Source: Streptomyces sp. NRRL WC-3549 (GTDB taxonomy: Bacteria > Actinomycetota > Actinomycetes > Streptomycetales > Streptomycetaceae). From it: a stretch of DNA of 12,750 nt. Both the position numbers and the translations under genes were made by a program. The stretch lies in contig NZ_KL585423.1 in the NCBI RefSeq assembly GCF_000721935.1, positions 204,121 through 216,870 of the forward strand, in the 5' to 3' direction. Of this stretch, positions 1-5,247 are shown piece by piece (position 1 is the stretch's first letter; each line of letters opens with the position of its first letter). The notes under the pieces are model-generated. The model saw only the letters and a list, made by a program, of their open reading frames with translations, was not told where the DNA came from and ran no database searches.

Positions 1-1
1 C

Positions 2-124
2 ACCTACCGCTCCACCCTCACCCCGCCCCCGGCCGGGGCCTCAGGCACTCCGCGCGACAAGCTGTTGCGGCCGGACCGAGGGTCTGAGGACCACCCGTAC
101 CCCAACCCTCGTTCCGGGAGTTAA
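2..124 (+). CDS. 3' end of an unidentified gene, 5' part outside the window
   Basis: An open frame enters from the left edge and ends at a TAA at 122-124, only 7 bases before the next start. About 85% of its codons end in G or C, as expected for coding sequence in this genome, although the +1 frame is also fairly rich. The visible 40 residues are Pro/Arg/Gly-rich and end in NPRSGS. No domain is recognisable and no function is proposed. The short gap suggests that it is read together with the membrane protein gene that follows. A 12-base palindrome, CCCCGGCCGGGG, lies inside it at 27-38 and could instead be part of a terminator if this frame is not real. Confidence 0.4.
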   Translation, partial: TYRSTLTPPPAGASGTPRDKLLRPDRGSEDHPYPNPRSGS

Positions 125-131
125 GCGCCAT

Positions 132-1277
132 GTGAACCCGTACAACACGCCACCCGTCGCCCCGCCCCGCCCGTGGTGGAAGACCACGCCGGCCGTGCTC
201 GGCGCCCTCGCTCTGGTCGCCCTGCTCGGCTCGTTCAGCTTCGGCCTGGGCTTCCTCGTGATGATCGCCGCCATCGCGGCCGTGTGGGCGCTATCACCAT
301 GGCGCTGGTTCACCAAGCTCGGTGCGACGTTCGGAGCCTTGGTGCTACTGACGATCGGCGCGGGCCTGGGCGGACAGCTCGACGACAGCGGGACGGACAA
401 GACCGATGCCAAACCGGGGAACACGGTCGGCGCCAGTCCCACAGCCGCCTTGCCGTCCCCAACCGCCTCCAGGCCCATCAAAGCCGCTGACTACACCGGT
501 CAGCCGCTGGACGACGCGGAGAAGAAGGCGCGCGCCGACGGCTACACCACGAGCCACCACGACGCGGCCGACGAGGAGCGCCCGATCACCGTGCGGTCCG
601 GTTGGACTGTGTGTCTCCAGAAGACCGATACGACTGCGATGGCGGTCGACTTCGCAGCCGTCAAGCAGGACGAGCCATGCCCCCATAAGGATGGCGCCCC
701 GCTCCCGTGGCCGAAGATGCCGGATGTCATCGGCGCAACCTACGACACGGCCGTCGAGGATCTGAAACAGGCCGGGATCGACCTCGACCGCGTAGAACTC
801 GACGACGTCTACCTCGACATCGACAGTCCGACCGCCGAGGAGGCCGCCGAGGACGGCGGCGACTGGCGGGTGTGTTTCCAGTCCCCGAACGAGGAAAGCA
901 AGGTCACCTCCACCACCACTGTCCGCCTCGACCTGGGCCGGTGGACCGACGCCGACCTCGTGCAGCGCTGCCCGTCGGCGAAGGATACGACCTACAAAAT
1001 TCCTGCCAACGACCCTGACCACGAGGACGACAACGGCGCTACAGGAAACGGCGGTTCGTCCGGCGGCAGTTCGTCCACCTCCGGCGGTGGCGGTTCATCC
1101 TCCGGCGGCGGTTCGTCCACCTCCGGCGGCGGTTCGTCCACCTCCGGCGGCAGCGTCGGCACGGTCCATCCCGGCTCGTTCTGCTCCCTGCCCGGAGCGA
1201 CCGGCGTCACCAAGGCCGGCACGCCCATGATCTGCGGCCCTGGCTCCGACGGCCGCGACCGCTGGCACAGCTCCTGA
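132..1277 (+). CDS. Membrane-anchored PASTA-like protein with Ser/Gly linker and two-Cys C-terminal motif
   Basis: 381 residues. The N terminus is short and Pro-rich, then two or three hydrophobic segments follow (about 20-36, 37-55, 63-81), so the bulk should lie outside the membrane. Residues 113-190 and 195-285 resemble two PASTA-like units: the second begins MPDVIGATYDTAVEDLKQAG, a typical PASTA opening, and both contain a W-x-V-C-x-Q segment. A Ser/Gly repeat linker (about 307-341) leads to a tail with Cys351 and Cys368 in the pattern GSFC-x3-GATGVT-x3-TPMIC, ending SDGRDRW. I recall this tail from many Streptomyces secreted proteins. PASTA modules bind peptidoglycan or beta-lactams in Ser/Thr kinases, but no kinase domain is present. 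The start is GTG at 132 with GGGAG at 116-120; an ATG at 130 is immediately followed by TGA. Role unknown, probably at the cell envelope. Confidence 0.8.
   Translation: MNPYNTPPVAPPRPWWKTTPAVLGALALVALLGSFSFGLGFLVMIAAIAAVWALSPWRWFTKLGATFGALVLLTIGAGLGGQLDDSGTDKTDAKPGNTVGASPTAALPSPTASRPIKAADYTGQPLDDAEKKARADGYTTSHHDAADEERPITVRSGWTVCLQKTDTTAMAVDFAAVKQDEPCPHKDGAPLPWPKMPDVIGATYDTAVEDLKQAGIDLDRVELDDVYLDIDSPTAEEAAEDGGDWRVCFQSPNEESKVTSTTTVRLDLGRWTDADLVQRCPSAKDTTYKIPANDPDHEDDNGATGNGGSSGGSSSTSGGGGSSSGGGSSTSGGGSSTSGGSVGTVHPGSFCSLPGATGVTKAGTPMICGPGSDGRDRWHSS
1050..1152 (+). repeat. In-frame Ser/Gly codon repeat
   Basis: Tandem degenerate units encode the Ser/Gly/Thr linker of the PASTA-like protein. The clearest pair is an exact 21-bp tandem duplication at 1101-1121 and 1122-1142, encoding SGGGSST. 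The unit is a multiple of three, so changes in copy number keep the frame. The region is likely to vary in length between strains. Confidence 0.85.
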
Positions 1278-1322
1278 CCCGTACCGACCAGCCTCGTCAC
1301 CACGAGTCCGACATTCCGCTCT

Positions 1323-1493
1323 TCACAGCTCTCCTCGAAGTCGCTCCAGCAGGTCCCGGGATTCCTTCGGGCCGAGGGCCTGCGAGCGCAGTGAGGCATA
1401 ACGCTGGTAAAGCACACCCACCTCATTCCGGTCGGCGATCAGTCGACCGCTCTCCTGGCCCTCGCTTCCGCGTCGGAGGCTCACGGCCGTCAT
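1323..1493 (-). pseudogene. C-terminal remnant of a DUF5753-type helix-turn-helix regulator
   Basis: A 56-residue minus-strand frame from an ATG at 1493 to a TGA at 1323-1325. It contains SGRLIADRNEVGVLYQRYAS and ends with ALGPKESRDLLERLRGEL. This matches my memory of the extreme C terminus of the Scr1/DUF5753 family of XRE-type regulators, which are about 270-290 residues long, abundant in Streptomyces, and often encoded beside short DUF397 partners. Neither the helix-turn-helix nor the rest of DUF5753 is found upstream, so this is probably a truncated relic left when the retron-like unit was inserted or the locus rearranged. It could still be translated as a short protein, but no good ribosome binding site is seen. 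Confidence 0.5.
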
Positions 1494-1545
1494 CCCTGCT
1501 GCCGAACGATGTGGTGAGCCGCTGATCGGTGTGTCACCGGGTGGC

Positions 1546-1563
1546 CTGAACCCATGGGTTCAG
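1546..1563. promoter_or_regulatory. 18-bp perfect palindrome, candidate operator over the -35 region
   Basis: CTGAACCCATGGGTTCAG is a perfect palindrome that ends 13 bases before the -10 box at 1577. It therefore covers the place where the -35 element of the RNA/RT promoter should be, and no good TTGACA is seen there. It could be bound by a dimeric repressor or activator. It could also form a 7-bp hairpin with a CATG loop. The regulator is unknown. Confidence 0.5.
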
Positions 1564-1576
1564 ATCAACGGCAGGC

Positions 1577-1582
1577 TACGAT
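1577..1582 (+). promoter_or_regulatory. Candidate -10 box for the retron-like RNA and RT gene
   Basis: TACGAT fits the actinobacterial -10 pattern TANNNT. A start site 7-8 bases downstream would fall at about 1589-1591, which is where the predicted 5' arm (a1) of the structured RNA begins. No convincing -35 hexamer is present at 16-18 bases; the 1546-1563 palindrome occupies that position. Confidence 0.45.
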
Positions 1583-1590
1583 CCGCCTCA

Positions 1591-1774
1591 ACGCAGTCGG
1601 CCGGTCTCAGGAACCCATCCCTTGCGATGGGCCCTCCGGTCCGGGGCACCTCGGTGGTGATCACATCGGGTGCTGGGGATCGGGCCCTGTGCTTGCACGG
1701 GGTGGCGGAGGGATACAGCGGACCGCCGGTAGCGGGGCGGTGGAACGACTCAAGGTGAGGCCCGCCGACTGCGT
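1591..1774 (+). ncRNA. Putative retron msr-msd RNA template and primer
   Basis: The region is bounded by a long inverted repeat. The left arm 1591-1609 (ACGCAGTCGGCCGGTCTCA) pairs with the right arm 1756-1774 (TGAGGCCCGCCGACTGCGT) over 18 of 19 positions, counting one G-U; 11 of these are consecutive Watson-Crick pairs. These correspond to a1 and a2 of retron RNAs. The next bases, GG at 1610-1611, would supply the branching guanosine. Then come small hairpins: 1614-1619 with 1626-1631 (6 bp, loop CCTTGC), 1632-1635 with 1643-1646, and 1647-1650 with 1656-1659. These suit an msr. Hairpins 1685-1691 with 1696-1702 (tetraloop CTTG) and 1722-1727 with 1736-1741 (6 bp) lie in the msd position. The RNA ends 27 bases before the RT start on the same strand, as in known retrons. 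The assignment is inference from structure and position; the msr/msd boundary cannot be fixed by eye. Confidence 0.65.
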
Positions 1775-1801
1775 CTCACAGGTGAGGGACGAGGCGGTTC
1801 G

Positions 1802-3919
1802 GTGACGACGGCAGACGACTTCGTGGACCTCGACCCTGCACAGTTCCTCAAGGCCGTGGTCAGCGGCTCGATCTTCCCGTACACCGAGCACCGGATCCCC
1901 AAACACAGCGGCGGCATACGGACCTTGCACGCTCCGGTCCCGCGACTGTCCGAGTTGCAGCAGGGAATTCTGGCCCGTCTGGAGACTCTTCCAGCCAGGT
2001 TCCAGCCCCACCCGGCAGCGTTCGCCTACCGAGGTGGCCGCTCGGTCGTGGACTGCGCCGCCATCCACCTACGTGCCCACACCGTGATCCGCCTGGACAT
2101 CGCCGACTTCTTCGGGAGCATCCGGGAACGGCACATCCACGCCGCACTGAAGGACGCCTGGGCTCGCCCGACGGAGCGGGAGTACCGGATCGATCTGGTG
2201 AAGGACGGTGACGGCTGCCGGGAGGTCGGCCTGCGTCGGATCGGCCGCACCCTGAGTACGTACACCACCGCCCGGCTGGTCACCGTATCTCCGCCCGGGT
2301 CGAGCCGGACGTGGACGAACCGTGGCACCGGGCGTCGCAGTGTGTACCTGGAGGCCACGGGGCAGAGCTTCACCGTCAGTCGGCCCGAGCTGCTCTACAA
2401 GGACACCCGCGAGGGGTTCCTGCCGCAGGGCGCTCCCACAAGCGGATACCTGTCGAACATCGTCATGCGCGACGTCGACGCCGCGGTCACGCACCTGGCG
2501 GAGTCCTTGGGGTTGCGCTACACGCGCTACAGCGACGACATGTACTTCTCCAGTCGGCGGCTCGTTCGCCACGAGAAGGCCGACCGCCTCGTGGACGGTG
2601 TGAAGAAGGCATTGATCCCGCTGGGCATGAGACTCAACACGAAGAAGACCTACGTGGCCCGTCCCGGCGCACGCCGCAGCGTGCTGGGCATCCTTGTCGA
2701 CGGCCCCACTCCTCGCCTGACGCGCGAGTACAAGCGCCGCATCACCAAGCATGTGCGAGGGGCCGCGTCGTTCGGTATCGAGCAGCACAGCCGTCACCAG
2801 GGGTTCAAGGGCCTGGCCGAGCTGGACGCCCATGTGACCGGGCTGCTGTCGTTCGCGCACATGGTCGAGCCCGGCTGGGCCGAGGAACAACTCGCGGACT
2901 GGAAGCGGCTACGCGAGATCCCGTTCGAGCACGAAGAACCGGTGATCGCGCAGCACGGGCTCGATTGGTACGGGGACGAAGAGGTCGAGGTCTCGCAGTC
3001 AGACCTGGCCAAGGCCTCGATCGACGACCTCGTCCGCGGCGCCCAGCGCTATCGCTCGTCCGCGGACTACCTGCAGATGCTCGAGTTCGTGGGCCGGTTC
3101 AAGCGGTACGCCCCGTTCAACGCGATGGTGGTCCACATCCAGAAGCCCGGGGCTCGCCATGTCCTGTCTTCCTCGGAATGGATGTCGAAGTACCGGCGCG
3201 TACTCAAGCCCGGTGCCCAGCCGCTGCTGATCTTCCAGCCGCGCGGGCCCTACATGCTCGTGTACGACGTCGGGGACACCGAAGCTCTGCCCGGGGCTCA
3301 GCCTCTGCCCAGGACGGTCACCGCCCCCGCTTCGGTGTCCTCTCGCGTCGGCGAGAAGAAGCTCGTCGAGATCTGGCACCACACCGGGACGAACCTCGCG
3401 CCCTTGGGAATCCGGCTCACCCTGGTCAATGACGGGGCCTCCTCGTACGGGCGTACGTATCGCACCAGGTCCGACGGGTTCGTCCAGCGTCCCGGCAGCA
3501 GGCCCGGCGACCGACCGGAGAGGTACCCGAGGCTGTTCGAGATCGAGGTCAACCGGAACCTGCCGCTGCTGGACCGGTACGCCACCCTTGCCCACGAGCT
3601 CGGCCACCTGTTCTGCGGGCACCTCGGTGCGGGCCCCGGCGACTTCTGGCCGGACCGGCGGTCGCGGCCCTCCTCGGACGAGGAACGCGTCACGGCCCAT
3701 GCCCGCAATGAGGTCGAGGCCGAGTCCATCGCCTACATGGTCCTCAAGCGGCTGGACCCAGATGTCCAGATGGGCGACTACATCATCGGACACCTCGGCG
3801 TCGGCCAGCAGGTTCCGGAGAGTGTTGCCCTGAACCTCACGTTCAAGGCAGCCGGCCTGATCATCGAGATGGGCGGAAGGCGCCTCTCTGCGACCAAGCT
3901 CCAGAAGCCCAAGAAATGA
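1802..3919 (+). CDS. Retron-like reverse transcriptase fused to ArdC/ImmA-IrrE-like metallopeptidase
   Basis: 705 residues in two parts. Residues 1-330 form a reverse transcriptase: motif A RLDIADFF (Asp99), motif B QGAPTSGYLSN (209-219), motif C YSDD (243-246), then SVLGILVDG (293-301). The retron landmarks are present but altered: CAAIH at 85-89 where NAxxH is usual, and VLG at 294-296 where VTG is usual. Motifs A and B are 110 residues apart, roughly 50-60 more than usual. Residues about 410-705 resemble ArdC-type proteins: FNAMVVHIQKPGARHVLSS (439-457), an LLIFQPRGPYMLVYDV stretch (475-490), zinc motif HELGH (598-602), and EVEAESIAYMVLKRL (637-651) with Glu639 the likely third zinc ligand. 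ArdC combines an ssDNA-binding domain with a metalloprotease; ImmA and IrrE use the same fold to cleave repressors. The start is GTG at 1802 with GAGG at 1791-1794. Likely role: anti-phage defence in which RT-made DNA controls proteolysis (inference). Confidence 0.85.
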   Translation: MTTADDFVDLDPAQFLKAVVSGSIFPYTEHRIPKHSGGIRTLHAPVPRLSELQQGILARLETLPARFQPHPAAFAYRGGRSVVDCAAIHLRAHTVIRLDIADFFGSIRERHIHAALKDAWARPTEREYRIDLVKDGDGCREVGLRRIGRTLSTYTTARLVTVSPPGSSRTWTNRGTGRRSVYLEATGQSFTVSRPELLYKDTREGFLPQGAPTSGYLSNIVMRDVDAAVTHLAESLGLRYTRYSDDMYFSSRRLVRHEKADRLVDGVKKALIPLGMRLNTKKTYVARPGARRSVLGILVDGPTPRLTREYKRRITKHVRGAASFGIEQHSRHQGFKGLAELDAHVTGLLSFAHMVEPGWAEEQLADWKRLREIPFEHEEPVIAQHGLDWYGDEEVEVSQSDLAKASIDDLVRGAQRYRSSADYLQMLEFVGRFKRYAPFNAMVVHIQKPGARHVLSSSEWMSKYRRVLKPGAQPLLIFQPRGPYMLVYDVGDTEALPGAQPLPRTVTAPASVSSRVGEKKLVEIWHHTGTNLAPLGIRLTLVNDGASSYGRTYRTRSDGFVQRPGSRPGDRPERYPRLFEIEVNRNLPLLDRYATLAHELGHLFCGHLGAGPGDFWPDRRSRPSSDEERVTAHARNEVEAESIAYMVLKRLDPDVQMGDYIIGHLGVGQQVPESVALNLTFKAAGLIIEMGGRRLSATKLQKPKK

Positions 3920-3922
3920 TCT

Positions 3923-3960
3923 GGGCGCCCGCCCTGGACGGGTCAGTCCCATAGGCGCTC
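3923..3960 (+). terminator. Candidate terminator after the RT-protease gene
   Basis: Four bases after the stop codon, GGGCGCC (3923-3929) pairs with GGCGCTC (3954-3960) over 7 bp including one G-U. A smaller hairpin (CCC 3932-3934 with GGG 3940-3942) sits inside. There is no T-run, which is common for Streptomyces terminators. It may act on transcripts from either side of this convergent junction. Confidence 0.4.
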
Positions 3961-4077
3961 GGCGCGCTCCCGAACGTCACGGATGTGCCGGCCGTCGGCG
4001 ACCCTCCCAAGGAGGAGACGGTGACCCTCCGCATAGTGGTTCTGCCCGGACACGGCGGCCTCGCGCAAACTGCCCAC
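3943..4077 (-). CDS. Possible 44-residue small protein, unidentified
   Basis: A minus-strand frame from a GTG at 4077 to a TGA at 3943-3945. It reads LREAAVSGQNHYAEGHRLLL and ends IRDVRERAERLWD, with a balanced, charged composition and mostly G/C-ending codons, which looks more protein-like than the competing frames here. It begins 11 bases downstream of the EcsC-like gene's stop, so it could be its operon partner. No ribosome binding site is evident. It may instead be the remnant of the tail of a larger gene. No function is proposed. Confidence 0.3.
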   Translation of the reverse strand: MGSLREAAVSGQNHYAEGHRLLLGRVADGRHIRDVRERAERLWD

Positions 4078-4087
4078 GCAGCAACGG

Positions 4088-4819
4088 TCAGCCGTGCTGG
4101 TTCTCGGACGCCTCCGGCCCGCCGGGCGTCAGCCAGGACCACGACGCCGGCGGCGGACCGAATGCGCGACGGCCGGCTCTTACCGCCAGAGAGGCGACAG
4201 CAGCGTTGGCGCCACCACCGATAGCGGCTCCGATTCCGAACGGTGCCACTCGGCCGAGAACGATGATGCCCTGCTTGGTTCCGTACTTCGTGACGAAGTT
4301 CCTCCCCAAGACCTTGTTGATCTGACGCAACGTCTCGGCAGGCACCTTGGCGACGATCTGGCGCCCCCAGTGTTGCCCCGTACGTCCGGCGACCTTGGTG
4401 ATGGTCTCGGAACCGGCCCCGCCGAGCATGATGCCCAGCACGATCGTTCGACGGCGCTCGATCTCGTCGATGGGGACTCCGTGGACTTCGGCAAGGGAGA
4501 GCGCGAAAAGGGCACTCAACTCAAAAGACGAGAGGACCTCGCCCGCCGACAGCGCCAGCGCGACTCCCGTGCCGACGCCGGGCGCAGCTGCGGCTCCCCC
4601 CACCGCAGCGCCGGTCCCGGCCAAGGCACCGACGTACATCCGCTCCAGGTTGCGGATCACCTGGGCCGGCGTCGCCTCGGAGTTCCGCTGGCGGGCACGG
4701 ACGATGTTCTTGCGCACCAGCGGACTCTGCGTGTCGATCGCCTTGTCCAGAAGGGCGAGCACCCGATGCCCACGCCCGGGTTCCTCCGGAACCGATTCAT
4801 CCTGGTCGTGCGTTGCCAT
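4088..4819 (-). CDS. EcsC-like membrane protein
   Basis: 243 residues. A charged N terminus (1-60) is followed by a Gly/Ala-rich hydrophobic region (about 62-90), a helix FELSALFALSLAEVHGVP (99-116), then IERRRTIVLGIMLGGAGS (120-137), and near the end APFGIGAAIGGGANAAVASL (192-211). This last pattern and the order of segments recall the EcsC family (named after the third gene of the Bacillus ecs locus), whose biochemical activity is unknown. The similarity is from memory and moderate; a generic hypothetical membrane protein is the alternative. The start is ATG at 4819, with AAGGAG (plus-strand 4828-4833) 8 bases upstream. It converges with the RT-protease gene and is divergent from mcrB, so it appears to have its own promoter, with a strong hairpin in the leader. 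Confidence 0.55.
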   Translation of the reverse strand: MATHDQDESVPEEPGRGHRVLALLDKAIDTQSPLVRKNIVRARQRNSEATPAQVIRNLERMYVGALAGTGAAVGGAAAAPGVGTGVALALSAGEVLSSFELSALFALSLAEVHGVPIDEIERRRTIVLGIMLGGAGSETITKVAGRTGQHWGRQIVAKVPAETLRQINKVLGRNFVTKYGTKQGIIVLGRVAPFGIGAAIGGGANAAVASLAVRAGRRAFGPPPASWSWLTPGGPEASENQHG

Positions 4820-4851
4820 GCGTAGAACTCCTTAGTTTGTTGCAGTCCAGC

Positions 4852-4886
4852 CGCGTCTTCCGCCCGGCGACCGAGCGGAAGACGCG
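4852..4886. promoter_or_regulatory. 12-bp perfect hairpin in the leader of the EcsC-like gene
   Basis: CGCGTCTTCCGC (4852-4863) pairs perfectly with GCGGAAGACGCG (4875-4886) around an 11-base loop. It lies about 33 bases upstream of the ATG at 4819. In a minus-strand leader it could act as an attenuator. It could also be a terminator for an unseen short transcript or a binding site for a dimeric regulator. Confidence 0.5.
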
Positions 4887-5129
4887 CCAGGCGGAGAGAC
4901 CGACAGCCAGAGGAAGAGGAGCCGCCGGGGCGACCCGGAGGCGGGGAAGCGTTCGACAGTCGTTGGACACCCGATGACCGACGGGCCGCCGCCGTCATCA
5001 GTGGCCTCTGCCGCGCACCGTCCGACATCATCCGTGGGACCCCTGCCCATAGCGCCCCAACTACCAGCAGCCGAGCGGTCATTCCGTTCGGGGAAGCCGA
5101 TCGGACGCACCACACGGTAGACGATATCC

Positions 5130-5144
5130 GTTTACAACATCAAC
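5130..5144. promoter_or_regulatory. Operator-like 15-mer, copy 1 upstream of mcrB
   Basis: GTTTACAACATCAAC fits the quasi-palindrome GTTKA-N5-TMAAC. It overlaps TTTACA (5131-5136), which with a 17-base spacer to GATTGT (5154-5159) makes a plausible -35/-10 pair. It is repeated 52 bp downstream and again at 12276-12290. Confidence 0.5.
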
Positions 5145-5150
5145 AGACAG

Positions 5151-5183
5151 ATCGATTGTGATCACATATGACCGACAATCGAT
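5151..5183. promoter_or_regulatory. 9-bp inverted repeat with nested palindromes upstream of mcrB
   Basis: ATCGATTGT (5151-5159) and ACAATCGAT (5175-5183) are exact inverted repeats separated by 15 bases. Nested or adjoining are TGTGATCACA (5157-5166) and CAATCGATTG (5176-5185). The element sits between the two GTTKA-N5-TMAAC copies and covers the likely -10 and start-site region, so it probably contributes to the control of mcrB. Confidence 0.5.
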
Positions 5184-5196
5184 TGACAACGTCAAC
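5182..5196. promoter_or_regulatory. Operator-like 15-mer, copy 2 upstream of mcrB
   Basis: ATTGACAACGTCAAC is the second copy of the mcrB upstream element, 52 bp from the first (about five helical turns). Its core TTGAC-AAC-GTCAA is perfectly symmetrical. It contains a consensus -35 hexamer TTGACA (5183-5188), but no good -10 lies 17 bases beyond, so the hexamer may only reflect the operator sequence. Confidence 0.5.
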
Positions 5197-5247
5197 GGGT
5201 AGTGTGTGCGTTGCCGATCCCCTCCTGCCCGAACCGGAAGGACATCC

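Larger units (their letters stand above)
4820..5247. other. 428-base intergenic region between divergent genes
   Basis: The half nearer the EcsC-like gene holds its ribosome binding site (4828-4833) and a 12-bp hairpin (4852-4886). From 4887 to about 5115 I see no gene, repeat or convincing promoter; frames there lack any recognisable protein. From about 5120 to 5205 the sequence becomes much richer in A/T than its surroundings and is crowded with palindromes, which marks it as the control region for mcrB and possibly for the divergent gene. A minus-strand TATCGT (5121-5126) could be a -10 box, but it has no -35 partner. Confidence 0.6.

Noticed and set aside
1050..1152. CRISPR-like or tandem mobile repeat
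   Set aside because: The repeats have a 21-bp coding unit without spacers and keep the reading frame, so they are a protein linker.
1293..1306. Small hairpin CTCGT-CACC-ACGAG after the PASTA-like gene
   Set aside because: A 5-bp stem is too weak to call a terminator with confidence, although its position 16 bases after the stop is suggestive.
1531..1805. Short plus-strand frames of 75 and 83 codons across the putative retron RNA
   Set aside because: They lack ribosome binding sites and protein-like composition, and the region is better explained as structured RNA.
4021..4224. Plus-strand frame with GTG at 4021 preceded by AAGGAGGAG (4009-4017)
   Set aside because: The ribosome binding site is good, but the product turns into Arg/Pro/Thr-rich sequence typical of an antisense shadow of the EcsC-like gene and has no recognisable feature.
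5183..5205. Promoter TTGACA (5183) with TAGTGT (5200)
   Set aside because: The spacer is only 11 bases, too short for a standard promoter; TTGACA is better seen as part of the operator repeat.
5206..5247. Longer mcrB start at ATG 5206
   Set aside because: There is no ribosome binding site before it and it lies next to the operator cluster; the ATG at 5248 has GGAAGGA at a good distance.
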